DNA of 64,000 nt from Streptomyces sp. NBC_01750. Its GTDB lineage: Bacteria > Actinomycetota > Actinomycetes > Streptomycetales > Streptomycetaceae. A program made the translations under genes and the position numbers. The notes below the pieces were generated by a model. The model was not told where the DNA came from. It saw nothing but the letters and a program-made list of their open reading frames with translations, and did not search any database. This document shows, piece by piece, positions 8,394-16,542 of this stretch. Numbering within the stretch: position 1 is the stretch's first letter; every line of letters starts with the position of its first letter. The stretch covers positions 6,016,001 to 6,080,000 of the forward strand of contig NZ_CP109137.1 of the NCBI RefSeq assembly GCF_035918095.1, written 5' to 3'.

Positions 8394-9377
8394 ATGTCTG
8401 CGACGGAGGACCTGGTACGCCGGCTGCGCGGCACCGTACTGCCCGCTGTGGCCACCCCCATGGACCCCCGGGGAGTCGTGGACCTGGACGCGCTGCGCGG
8501 TTACGCGGAGCGGATCGCGGCCGAACGGATCGGCGGCGTCGCCGTCTGGGCGCACACCGGGCGCGGTCTTCATCTCTCCCGGACCGACCGTCATCAGGTG
8601 CTGCGCATCTGGCGGGAGGTGGTCGAAGGGCCGATCGTGGCAGGCGTGGGGGTGTCACGACCGGTCCGCCCCCGCACCTTGCGGGAGGCCTGGGACGCCA
8701 CCGTCGCGATGGCGGTGGACGCCGCCGCGCTCGGCGCGGACGCGGTCATGGTCTATCCGCTGGCGCAGTTCGCCGAGCGCCCCGGGGGACAGTCGGAGGC
8801 GGTACGGCTGCACGAGCGGGTGGCCGAGGAGAGCGGGCTGCCGGTGCTCGGGTTCTTTCTGCACGGTGAGGCGGGCGGCTACCCCTACCCGCCCGAGCTG
8901 ATCCGCCGGCTGCTCGCGCTGCCGTCCGCCGCCGGGGTCAAACTTGCCACGCTGGACCGGGCGATGGCCTGCCAGGATGCGATCCGCGCGGCGAGCGGGA
9001 GCGGCAAGCTGGTGATCACGGGCGAGGACCGGATGTTCGGCCCGTCGCTGATGTGGGGCGCGGACTCCGCCCTGGTGGGCATCGCGGCGGCGCGGGTGCC
9101 CCTGACGACGGCGGTCCTGGACAGCTGGCGGGCGGGTGACCATGCCGGTTTCGTCACTGCGTCGGCCCGGCTGGACCGGTTCGCGGAAGCGACCTTCCTG
9201 GCGCCCATCGAGGGCTATGTGCAGCGGATGCTGTGGGCGGCGGTGTGGGAGGGGCTGATCCCGGAGGAGGCGGCGCACGATCCGTACGGGCCCGAGCTGC
9301 CCGGCGCCGAGCGGCAGGCGGTCGTCTCGTGCCTCGAGGCGCTCGCGAAGGAGCAGGCCGGCCCGCCCGGCGAATGA
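8394..9377 (+). CDS. DapA-family (class I aldolase/lyase) enzyme
   Basis: 327 residues in the dihydrodipicolinate synthase / N-acetylneuraminate lyase fold. The Schiff-base lysine is present (Lys183 in AGVKLATLD). The usual TT pair is changed (ATPM, then AHTGRG in place of GTTGE), and the Tyr of the YNVP motif is absent (GFFLHGEAGG, 153-162). It is therefore not a lysine-pathway DapA. It is more likely a lyase or aldolase acting on a keto acid produced by the other enzymes of the cluster. It is divergent from the LLM oxidoreductase behind operator copy 2. A true biosynthetic DapA is expected elsewhere in the genome. Confidence 0.85.
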   Translation: MSATEDLVRRLRGTVLPAVATPMDPRGVVDLDALRGYAERIAAERIGGVAVWAHTGRGLHLSRTDRHQVLRIWREVVEGPIVAGVGVSRPVRPRTLREAWDATVAMAVDAAALGADAVMVYPLAQFAERPGGQSEAVRLHERVAEESGLPVLGFFLHGEAGGYPYPPELIRRLLALPSAAGVKLATLDRAMACQDAIRAASGSGKLVITGEDRMFGPSLMWGADSALVGIAAARVPLTTAVLDSWRAGDHAGFVTASARLDRFAEATFLAPIEGYVQRMLWAAVWEGLIPEEAAHDPYGPELPGAERQAVVSCLEALAKEQAGPPGE

Positions 9378-9422
9378 GGGCAGGCCGGAAGCGGGTACGG
9401 GGTTCCACAGGCGCAGTCCCCG

Positions 9423-10184
9423 TCAGGGCGAGGGGCGGGTAGGGGACGGAACGGCCCCCAGCCCGAAGAGCTCCGCCGCGTTGCGCCACAGCACCCGGTC
9501 CAGCTCCGCCTGGGTGAACCCCGCGTCGCGGACGACGCCGAGCGACACACACGGGTCGATCAGCGTCGCGTCCGTCCCGAACAGCAGCCGCTCCACCGGC
9601 ACCCCGGCCTCGCGCGCGTACGCCACCCGGCCCGCGTCCGTCGCCGTACGGCAGTGCTCCAGGTAGAGCCTGTCGCACGAGGCCGCGGCATGCGCGGCCT
9701 CGCGCCAGGCGTCGCCGCCCGCATGGCCCATGATCACGCGCAGCCCGGGACGGGACGCCAGCAGCTCGGGAAGCAGCGTGACTTCACGGCCCCAGGTGTG
9801 CAGCAGCAGCGGCACACCGGCCTCGGCGACCACGTCGAAGGCCTCCGCCATCTCCCGTGACCCCGGCAGCCGTCCCGGATAGTGGGTGTGGATCTTCGCT
9901 CCGACGAACCTCCCGGTGTCCAGGCAGCGCCGCAGATCCGCCGCGCTCTGCTCGGGCCGGTTGGGGTTCACCACCGCGTATCCGTACAGCCGCGGCTGCT
10001 GCGCCAGCACCTCGCGCAGTGCCGCATTGCCGGCCACCGCGTCGTACACCACCGCCTCGGCGGCCGACACGAGCTGCAGATCGATGCCGTACCGGTCCAT
10101 CTGGCGGAGATTGGTGTCCCCGTCCCCGGTGGTCAGATGGAACTGCCAGCGGCCCACATGCGCGTGCACATCGATGATCGGCAT
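9423..10184 (-). CDS. amidohydrolase-2 family hydrolase
   Basis: 253 residues from the ATG at 10184, one base overlapped by the stop of the upstream amidohydrolase-fold gene (TGATG). The N-terminal metal motif is intact (DVHAHVG), a further His follows in LLLHTWG and in IMGHAGG, and the C-terminal Asp is in LLFGTDATLIDP, so all ligands of the family appear present. The family includes lactonases and decarboxylases acting on acids and sugar lactones. It is the last gene of the three-gene minus-strand operon starting with the aminotransferase. Confidence 0.87.
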   Translation of the reverse strand: MPIIDVHAHVGRWQFHLTTGDGDTNLRQMDRYGIDLQLVSAAEAVVYDAVAGNAALREVLAQQPRLYGYAVVNPNRPEQSAADLRRCLDTGRFVGAKIHTHYPGRLPGSREMAEAFDVVAEAGVPLLLHTWGREVTLLPELLASRPGLRVIMGHAGGDAWREAAHAAASCDRLYLEHCRTATDAGRVAYAREAGVPVERLLFGTDATLIDPCVSLGVVRDAGFTQAELDRVLWRNAAELFGLGAVPSPTRPSP

Positions 10185-10945
10185 CAGACCAGCAGCTCCT
10201 CGACGTTCTTGGTGGCGATCGCGGCGCGGTCGTCGTCCGAGATGTCCGCGTACCGCAGCCGCAGTGTCTGCGGCGAGATGTCCATGAAGGGCGTGCGGGA
10301 GCCGAAGACCAGATGGCGCGGGCCCACCGAGTCCACCACCCGCTCGATGGAGTCGGGCCCGGACAGCATCCGGGTGGTGGCCCGGAAGCCGGGTTCCTCC
10401 TGGGCCAGCAGCAGGAAGTCGGCCAGCAGATAGGCGTGCAGATCGAGGAAGATCACATCGGCCCCACGGCCGGCGAGCGGCGGTCCGAAGCGGCGCGGGT
10501 CGCCGTCGTGCAGGAGCACCATGCCGCGGTCCAGGGCGAGCGAGACCACCCGCCGGTAGCCGGGGAAGCCGGGCTCGGCCACCTGCTCGACGGTGAACAG
10601 CCGCAGGAATCGCACGCCGGCGGCGGTCAGCTCGTCCAGCCGTGCCTCCGCGGTCATCGCGTCCCGTACGTCGACCGTGCCGACCGGCAGCAGCTCCGGG
10701 CAGTCCGCGAGATCGCGCAGTGTCTCGGCGTTGCCGGCTTCGTCGTCGAACAGCGGTCCCCGCGTGGACAGCGCCAGCGCGCCCGCGACGGGGGAGCGGG
10801 CAAGACGGGCCCGGACCTCCGCGAACCCGACATCGATGTGGTGCCGCGGCCATGACCCGTACAGCACATCCACGTCCCAGCCGACATGCTCCGCCGGCGT
10901 CGGATGCAGCCACTCGTACGCGTTCAGCCAGTCATACGCGCTCAT
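10184..10945 (-). CDS. amidohydrolase-fold protein lacking the metal motif
   Basis: 253 residues, the same length as its downstream neighbour and overlapping it. The ATG overlaps the stop of the aminotransferase gene by 4 bases. The C-terminal half resembles amidohydrolase-2 proteins (HLVFGSRTPFMDI, then a DRAAIATKNVEELL tail), but there is no HxH at the N-terminus, and the usual Asp in FGSDxPF is Arg (FGSRTPF). It is probably a partner subunit or a metal-free enzyme working with the intact neighbour. Confidence 0.75.
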   Translation of the reverse strand: MSAYDWLNAYEWLHPTPAEHVGWDVDVLYGSWPRHHIDVGFAEVRARLARSPVAGALALSTRGPLFDDEAGNAETLRDLADCPELLPVGTVDVRDAMTAEARLDELTAAGVRFLRLFTVEQVAEPGFPGYRRVVSLALDRGMVLLHDGDPRRFGPPLAGRGADVIFLDLHAYLLADFLLLAQEEPGFRATTRMLSGPDSIERVVDSVGPRHLVFGSRTPFMDISPQTLRLRYADISDDDRAAIATKNVEELLV

Positions 10946-12066
10946 CGTGATCCCGCCTCGCCCAGAGCCCGGGCGATCCGGTCCACATCGCCCTCGGTGT
11001 ACGCCTCGTTCCACTGCAGCACCAGCAGCGTACGGTCGATCAGCCGCTCCGCACGGGGACACAGGCCCGGCGGATACCCCGGCAGCGCCGGATTGGCGTA
11101 CAGCGGCCGCTCCAGATAGCCGGGCAGCGCCGGTACGCCCACGGCCTGGAGGCTCTTCGCCCAGCGGGAGTTGTCGTCGACCAGGAGCGGTACCACCCAC
11201 CAGGCGTGCCCCGCGCGCCGCCCGGCCATCCGGACGCCCTCGAGTCCGGCGATCGCGGCAGCCAACCGTTCGGCCCGCTCCCGGCGCAGCCGGACGACCT
11301 CGGCGACGCGGGTGAGCTGGACCCTGGCCACCGCGGCGGTCAGCTCGGTCATCCGGTAGTTGAGGCCCGCCTCGCGGTGGATCCGGCCCTCCGTGCGGTC
11401 CCAGCCCTTGTCCATGAACAGCCTCATACGGCGGGCGAGGGCGGGGTCGTCGGTGACGGAGAGACCGCCGTCGCCGGCGGTGATGTGTTTGTACTGCTGA
11501 AGGCTGAAGCAGGCGATGTCCCCACGGGTGCCCAGCAGCCGGCCCGCCGAGTCCTCCCCGAGCCAGGCCTGGGCGCAGTCCTCGATGAGTACGAGTCGGT
11601 GCCGGTCGCAGATCGCGCGCAGCGCGTCGATGTCCGCGGCGCCGCCGAAGAGATGCACGGCGATGACGGCCTTGGTACGTGGGGTGATGGCGGCCTCGAC
11701 GGCCTCCGGGTCGAGATTGCCGTCCTCGGGGCGTACGTCGGCGAACACCACGCCCGCCTGCTGCGCCATCACGGGCGCGACCGTCCCGAAGTCCGAGAGC
11801 GGCGTGGTGATCACCTCGTCCCCCGGGCCGACCCCCGCCGCCGCGACGGCCAGATGCAGGGCCGCCGTCCCCGAGCTGGAAGCCACCGCATCGGCGCGGG
11901 AGTACAGCTGCGCCATCTCGGCTTCCAGAGAACGTGCTTCACTGCCGAAGGCGCTGCACAGCACCGCCGAGTCCAGTACGCGCAGGACCGCGGCCCGCTC
12001 CTCCTCGCCGAAGGTGCGGCCGCGCGGGTCGAGAACTGTTGGCAGGTGCATTTCCCGTTCGGGCAT
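10942..12066 (-). CDS. DegT/DnrJ/EryC1/StrS-family PLP aminotransferase
   Basis: 374 residues from the ATG at 12066, with AGAGGA 10 bases upstream. The PLP lysine is Lys193 (QQYKHITAGDGG), and Asp163 in LIEDCAQAW pairs with the pyridine nitrogen. Family members transfer an amino group between Glu/Gln and a keto-sugar or inosose. It heads a coupled operon with the two amidohydrolase-fold genes and diverges from the regulator behind operator copy 3. No glycosyltransferase, NDP-sugar or aminoglycoside gene is near. Here it may run in the breakdown direction, deaminating an imported amino-sugar or aminocyclitol; this is inference. Confidence 0.87.
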   Translation of the reverse strand: MPEREMHLPTVLDPRGRTFGEEERAAVLRVLDSAVLCSAFGSEARSLEAEMAQLYSRADAVASSSGTAALHLAVAAAGVGPGDEVITTPLSDFGTVAPVMAQQAGVVFADVRPEDGNLDPEAVEAAITPRTKAVIAVHLFGGAADIDALRAICDRHRLVLIEDCAQAWLGEDSAGRLLGTRGDIACFSLQQYKHITAGDGGLSVTDDPALARRMRLFMDKGWDRTEGRIHREAGLNYRMTELTAAVARVQLTRVAEVVRLRRERAERLAAAIAGLEGVRMAGRRAGHAWWVVPLLVDDNSRWAKSLQAVGVPALPGYLERPLYANPALPGYPPGLCPRAERLIDRTLLVLQWNEAYTEGDVDRIARALGEAGSR

Positions 12067-12095
12067 CGGGGCACTATCCTCTCGGCAAGCCTGCA

Positions 12096-12117
12096 TTTAT
12101 GGCCTGGGCCGAAATTA
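12096..12117. promoter_or_regulatory. operator copy 3, between aminotransferase and regulator genes
   Basis: TTTATGGCCTGGGCCGAAAT. On the opposite strand the core reads CGGCCCAGGCCA, 11 of 12 bases as copy 1. It sits 30 bases from the aminotransferase ATG and 63 bases from the regulator ATG, so it can control the operon and the regulator itself. Confidence 0.72.
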
Positions 12118-12179
12118 GGACGGCCGTCGGCGGGCGTCAAGAACCCCTGGAACCACTCCAGAAGAACGGAGACCGGCCG

Positions 12180-13418
12180 ATGGCTCTCACGGTCGGAGTG
12201 ATCGGCCCCGAGGACCTCGTGCACAAGGTGGTCGCGGTCGGCGACCCGGCCGGAGCGGTCCGGCTGGTGGCCCTTCCGTACCGGCACGAGGACGAGACCC
12301 CCGAGGTCGTCGCCAAAGCACGGACAGAGGTCGACGCCCTCCTCTTCACCGGCGTCGTACCGCATACGCTCGCCACGGCCGCGGGCCTGGTGGACCTGCC
12401 CGCGATGTACGTGCCGTACAACGGAGCGACCCTGCTGCGCGCGCTCGTCGAACTGCTCCGCCTCGGCCATGACGTCTCCCGTATCTCCATCGACACCCTG
12501 CGCCGCAGCGAGGTCATGGAGACGCTCACCGAGGCCAAGCTCCCCACCGAGCATGTGCATGTACTGCCGTACCGGCCGGGACTGACCTCGCGGGAGCTGG
12601 CCGACTTCCATCTCGCCGCGCGCGACGAGAAGGAGACCCGGGTCGCCATCACCTGCCTCGGCTCGGCCTTCCAGCTGCTCGACCACGAGATGCACGCCGT
12701 ACGGCTGGCGCCGTCCCGGCACTCCATCCGCTCCACCCTGCAGGCCCTGACGCTCGCCACCGCGGCACAGCACAGCGGAGACGCGCAGGTCGCTCTCGGC
12801 ATCATCGATCTGCCGGCGGCCGACCAGGAGCTGGCGGCGGACCTCCGGGTGCTGGGCGGCAGCCTGGCCGATCTGCCCGACGGTCAGCGCCTGGTCGTCA
12901 CCACGCGCGGAGTGCTGGAGACGGTGAGCGGGCAGTTCACCCGGCTGCCGTTCCTCGACGACCTGGCGGCCCGGCACGCCACCGCGCATGTGGGCTTCGG
13001 TCTCGGCCGTACCGCCGCGGAGGCCGAGTCGCTGGCCAGGCGCGCGGTCAAACGGGCCCGTTCGGCGGGCGCCGTGGCCGGAGTCGTCTCGATGACCGAC
13101 GACGTCGACATCGTGATCGACGGCGAACGGTCCCCGGACGCGCCGCCCGGACCGCCGGCGGGCCCGGAGAGCACGGTGACGCTCGCCCGCCGCGTCGGAC
13201 TGCACCCGAAGACACTGGACAGGCTGCGTGAACTGGCCGCCCAGGAACCGGAGACGGGCATCACCGCGTACCGCGTGGCCGAGCACCTCTGCGTCCAGCA
13301 GCGTACGGCCCGCCGCATACTCAAGCGTCTGGAACGCGCGGGCCTGGCCGTCCCCACGGCCGACCGCATGCAGGGCCGGACCGGCCGCCCCCCGATCGTC
13401 TACCGCGTACGCCTCTGA
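12180..13418 (+). CDS. transcriptional regulator of the catabolic regulon (C-terminal winged helix)
   Basis: 412 residues from the ATG at 12180. The N-terminal 180 residues look like a ligand-sensing alpha/beta region (VGVIGPEDLV, DALLFTGVVPHTLA, YVPYNGATLLRALVELL). A middle domain ends with HVGFGLGRTAAEAESLARRA, similar to degenerate nucleotide-cyclase/GGDEF-like folds. Residues about 345-412 form a winged helix (ITAYRVAEHLCVQQRTARRI, then RAGLAVPTADRMQGRTGRPP). It is the only regulator in the cluster and is itself preceded by an operator copy, so it is the likely binder of all four palindromes. I do not recognise a named family. Confidence 0.75.
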   Translation: MALTVGVIGPEDLVHKVVAVGDPAGAVRLVALPYRHEDETPEVVAKARTEVDALLFTGVVPHTLATAAGLVDLPAMYVPYNGATLLRALVELLRLGHDVSRISIDTLRRSEVMETLTEAKLPTEHVHVLPYRPGLTSRELADFHLAARDEKETRVAITCLGSAFQLLDHEMHAVRLAPSRHSIRSTLQALTLATAAQHSGDAQVALGIIDLPAADQELAADLRVLGGSLADLPDGQRLVVTTRGVLETVSGQFTRLPFLDDLAARHATAHVGFGLGRTAAEAESLARRAVKRARSAGAVAGVVSMTDDVDIVIDGERSPDAPPGPPAGPESTVTLARRVGLHPKTLDRLRELAAQEPETGITAYRVAEHLCVQQRTARRILKRLERAGLAVPTADRMQGRTGRPPIVYRVRL

Positions 13419-13425
13419 GCCTGGC

Positions 13426-13445
13426 CTTACGGTCCGGGCCGTAAG
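13426..13445. promoter_or_regulatory. operator copy 4, upstream of the enolase-superfamily gene
   Basis: CTTACGGTCCGGGCCGTAAG, arms CTTACGG and CCGTAAG. The core is identical to copy 2. It begins 8 bases after the regulator stop codon and ends 15 bases before the TTG start, giving the last gene separate control. Confidence 0.78.
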
Positions 13446-13460
13446 CCGAAGGAGCCGCGC

Positions 13461-14537
13461 TTGAAGATCGCCTCGATCAACACCCGTGTTGTCAGGGCCC
13501 CTTACCGTCGCCCGTTCGTCATCAGCAGCGGAACCAGCCCCGAACTCATCAGCCTGGTGGTCGAAGTGCGTACCACCGACGGCGACCACGGCTTCGGCGA
13601 GGCCTCCCCGATGACCGCCTACACCGGCGAGACCCTCGCCGGACTCGAGGCGGCCCTCACCGAGCACGCCGCGCCCGCGCTCATCGGCCGCGACCCCCGC
13701 GACCTGGCGGGAGCGCACGCCGCCATGGACACCGCCATCCGCGGCCAGCACCTCGCCAAGGCAGCGCTCGACATCGCGCTGCACGACGTGGCGGCGCGGG
13801 CGGCGGGCTGGCCCGTGCACCTGCTGCTCGGCGGCTGCGCCCGCTCGCGCGTCCCCACCACCTGGGTGGTGGGTCTCGGCACGGTCGAGGAGATGGTGGC
13901 GGAGGCGACCGGATACGCGGCGAAGGGTTTCACCCACATCAAGGTCAAGGGCGGCGAGGACCCGGACCTCGACGAGCGGCTGGTCCGTTCCGTACGAGGG
14001 GCCGTCCCGGACTCCGTCGAGCTCTCCCTGGACGCCAACGAGGGCTACGACCCCGGCACCGCGGGCAGGACGGTGGCCCGGCTGGCCGACGCGGGTCTCG
14101 ACCTGGTCGAACAGCCGCTGCCCCGATGGGACCTGGCCGGAATGGCCGCGCTGCGCGGCTGTGGCGGTGTGCGCGTGATGGCCGACGAGAGCATGCAGTC
14201 GCTCCACGACGCCCTGGCGATCGTGCGCAGTGGCGCCGCCGATGTCCTCAACATCAAGATTCTCAAAGTGGGCGGGCTCCACCGAGCACGGCAGATCGCC
14301 GCGCTCGCCGAGTCCGCGGGCCTCGCCGTGAAGATCGGCTCCATGCCGGAACTGGGCGTCGCCTCACTGGCCGCCGCCCATCTGGCCGCCGCGCTTCCGC
14401 ATGCCACGGTCCCGGCGGATCTGGTGGGGCCGCTGCTGGTGGACGCGGAGCCGCTGGCCCCGACGGCATTCGCGACGACGGCGGACACGGGCTGGGTGGA
14501 CGTACCGGTGGGCCCGGGTCTGGGCAACGACCTGTGA
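13461..14537 (+). CDS. enolase-superfamily enzyme, MLE/dipeptide-epimerase subgroup
   Basis: 358 residues from a TTG at 13461 with AAGGAG six bases upstream. Catalytic residues match the muconate-lactonizing subgroup: Lys161-x-Lys163 (HIKVKG), metal ligands Asp191 (DANEG), Glu217 (VEQPL) and Asp242 (ADES), and Lys266 in NIKILK on the other face. That set is typical of L-Ala-D/L-Glu epimerases, N-acyl amino acid racemases and cycloisomerases rather than sugar-acid dehydratases with a His-Asp dyad. It is preceded by operator copy 4 and is the last member of the regulon. Confidence 0.87.
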   Translation: MKIASINTRVVRAPYRRPFVISSGTSPELISLVVEVRTTDGDHGFGEASPMTAYTGETLAGLEAALTEHAAPALIGRDPRDLAGAHAAMDTAIRGQHLAKAALDIALHDVAARAAGWPVHLLLGGCARSRVPTTWVVGLGTVEEMVAEATGYAAKGFTHIKVKGGEDPDLDERLVRSVRGAVPDSVELSLDANEGYDPGTAGRTVARLADAGLDLVEQPLPRWDLAGMAALRGCGGVRVMADESMQSLHDALAIVRSGAADVLNIKILKVGGLHRARQIAALAESAGLAVKIGSMPELGVASLAAAHLAAALPHATVPADLVGPLLVDAEPLAPTAFATTADTGWVDVPVGPGLGNDL

Positions 14538-14628
14538 GCGGAGGCGGACTCCTTCGGATCCGTCCGGCGATCGCGGACACGCCCGAAGGGCTTCCGGGGG
14601 ACTGAGGACCGGTGTGAGACGGCCGCCG

Positions 14629-15357
14629 CTACAGCAGGCGCGCCACGTCGTCCACGACCGGGCCCACCCGCCGCGCCAGCCTGCCCACCGACCCGGACGG
14701 GGTCTCCAGCGCCAGCAGTTCCCTGACCGCCTCGGTCGTCTCCGCGTCCGTCGCGGCGGTCGCCGCCAGCAGCGCGATGAGATGGTCGACCAGCCAGTCA
14801 CGCAGCTCCCCGGCCGACGGCTGCTTCCCCTCGTCCAGCCAGATCAGCGACGCCGCCTCGACCGCCGCGATCCAGGTGCGCACCATCAGTCGCAGTCGCA
14901 GTCCGGGACTGGCCACCCCGAGATGGACCAGGACATGCTCGGCCGCGGCCCGCCGCACCTCGTCGACGATCGCGGTCGTACGGGACGTCTCGGCGACGCT
15001 GCCGCCGCGCAGCAGTGCGCTGAAGCCGGCGTCGTGCTCGTCGACGAAGACGAGATAGCGGTCGAGCACCCGGGCGAGCCGTTCGGTCGGCGGCCCGGCG
15101 GACGGCTCGGCGAAGCACTGCTCCAGCTGGTTCGCGGCGGACCGGAGTGCAGTCTCGTACAACTGCTGCTTGCCGCCGGGGAAGTAGCGGTAGACGAGGG
15201 GCCGGGACACACCGGCCGCCTCCGCCACGTCGTCGAGCGAGATCTCGTCCGGCGGCCGGTGCGCGAAGAGCGTGAGCGCGGCGGCGAGCAGCTGCTTACG
15301 GCGCTCCTCGACGCTGAGCCTTCGGTACGCACGGGTCGCTGGAGCGGGACTGGTCAT
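14629..15357 (-). CDS. TetR-family regulator
   Basis: 242 residues from the ATG at 15357. The N-terminal helix-turn-helix is typical (ISLDDVAEAAGVSRPLVYRY), followed by an all-helical ligand domain. It is read in the same direction as the AurF-like gene, whose stop lies 51 bases upstream, and may be co-transcribed with it. That makes the divergent diiron genes its likely targets. The convergent enolase gene ends 91 bases away. Confidence 0.87.
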   Translation of the reverse strand: MTSPAPATRAYRRLSVEERRKQLLAAALTLFAHRPPDEISLDDVAEAAGVSRPLVYRYFPGGKQQLYETALRSAANQLEQCFAEPSAGPPTERLARVLDRYLVFVDEHDAGFSALLRGGSVAETSRTTAIVDEVRRAAAEHVLVHLGVASPGLRLRLMVRTWIAAVEAASLIWLDEGKQPSAGELRDWLVDHLIALLAATAATDAETTEAVRELLALETPSGSVGRLARRVGPVVDDVARLL

Positions 15358-15408
15358 GCTCCGCAGCGTAACCGCACTGTTCGCCACCGTACGGGCCGAC
15401 GACGAGGA

Positions 15409-16344
15409 TCACGCCAGCAGGCCGGACGCCTTCCACAGCCTTCGGCCTGGTCCTCGCAGTACTCCGATGTCGTCCAGGAAGTCCGTGAGACGCTTCGCGC
15501 CCGACTGCATCACCTCGCGCCGGTGTCCGCTCGCCTTCACCTGGGCGACCGCCTCGCGCCGGTCCAGGCCGATGTTCGTGTACACCTGCGGATTGACGAA
15601 GCAGACGGAGAAGACACGCGCCGCCTCTCCGCTGGTGATCCGGGTGAGCTCCTGCTCCCAGCGTGGTGCGGTCACCATCTGACGCCGCAACTCCTCGCGG
15701 GCGTACCGCACATGCCGGGCCTCCTCCACCACATGGATACGGGTGACGCCGCGCACCAGCGTCTGCACGCGCTCGTCCGGGAAGGTCAGCCGCTGCATCC
15801 AGTCGAGGATCTCCTCGCCGAGCAGCGTCGCGGCGAACGAACCGGGAGTGGTCGAGACGGTCTTCAGCACGCGCGCCAGATTGTGGTACATCCGCGGCAC
15901 CGGATAGGCCGGCGCCCCGCCCTTCTCGATCATCCTGGCGAACATCATCGAGTGCCGGCACTCGTCCGCGATCTCGGTGAGCGCGTACCGCACATGGCTG
16001 CTGGTCACGGACTTGTCGTAGATGTGGCGCACCAGCAGCTGCATCAGGATGATCTCGAACCAGATTCCGAGCGACGCGAGCGACGCGGCCTCGTGCCTGG
16101 CCAGATCCAGCCGCTGTTCCTCGGACATCCTGTGCCAGAGCGGGGTGTCGTAGAGGGAGAGCAGCTCCGGTGGCCAGAACCACTTGCCCTCCTCGACGGG
16201 AGACTCCCAGTCGAGCTCCTTGTCGGGGTCGAAGGAGTGCTTGGCGGAGGACTCGAGGAGCCGCTGGGCGACCTGTTCGCGGTCCCGGAGCGGGCCGAGT
16301 GCGTCACGGAGCAGTTGCACATCGCGTGGGGTCACGGTCGTCAT
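15409..16344 (-). CDS. AurF-like diiron oxygenase
   Basis: 311 residues from the ATG at 16344. A ferritin-like four-helix protein with repeated iron-binding motifs: EIADECRHSMMF, LLGEEILDWM and HVVEEARHVRYAREEL. These fit the p-aminobenzoate N-oxygenase (AurF) family, whose diiron site oxidises arylamines or hydroxylates substrates. No biosynthetic cluster is adjacent, so the substrate is unknown. It is divergent from a second diiron protein, with a 198-base intergenic region, and is followed by a TetR gene. Confidence 0.82.
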   Translation of the reverse strand: MTTVTPRDVQLLRDALGPLRDREQVAQRLLESSAKHSFDPDKELDWESPVEEGKWFWPPELLSLYDTPLWHRMSEEQRLDLARHEAASLASLGIWFEIILMQLLVRHIYDKSVTSSHVRYALTEIADECRHSMMFARMIEKGGAPAYPVPRMYHNLARVLKTVSTTPGSFAATLLGEEILDWMQRLTFPDERVQTLVRGVTRIHVVEEARHVRYAREELRRQMVTAPRWEQELTRITSGEAARVFSVCFVNPQVYTNIGLDRREAVAQVKASGHRREVMQSGAKRLTDFLDDIGVLRGPGRRLWKASGLLA

Positions 16345-16542
16345 TGCGGAGGGCACCTCACGAGTCGCATCGGGTCCGGGGCGCCCCCGGGACGGGCCGC
16401 GATCCGGGGGCACGCCTTATAAGACTCCATGTCAGTAAGGTCGTCAATCCCTTGCGTACGACTTGTTGACTCCTCGTCTACCAACGTGTGAGCCTGCCAA
16501 GTGTCCTTAAGTTCTACGGGATATGAGGCGAAGGAGCCGTCA

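Noticed and set aside
11811..14282. An 823-codon minus-strand frame across the regulator and enolase genes
   Set aside because: Antisense to two well-supported plus-strand genes and low-complexity in composition.
16345..16542. A TetR palindrome between the diiron genes
   Set aside because: CTTATAAGACTCC...CAGTAAGG has only weak dyad symmetry; not enough to call an operator.
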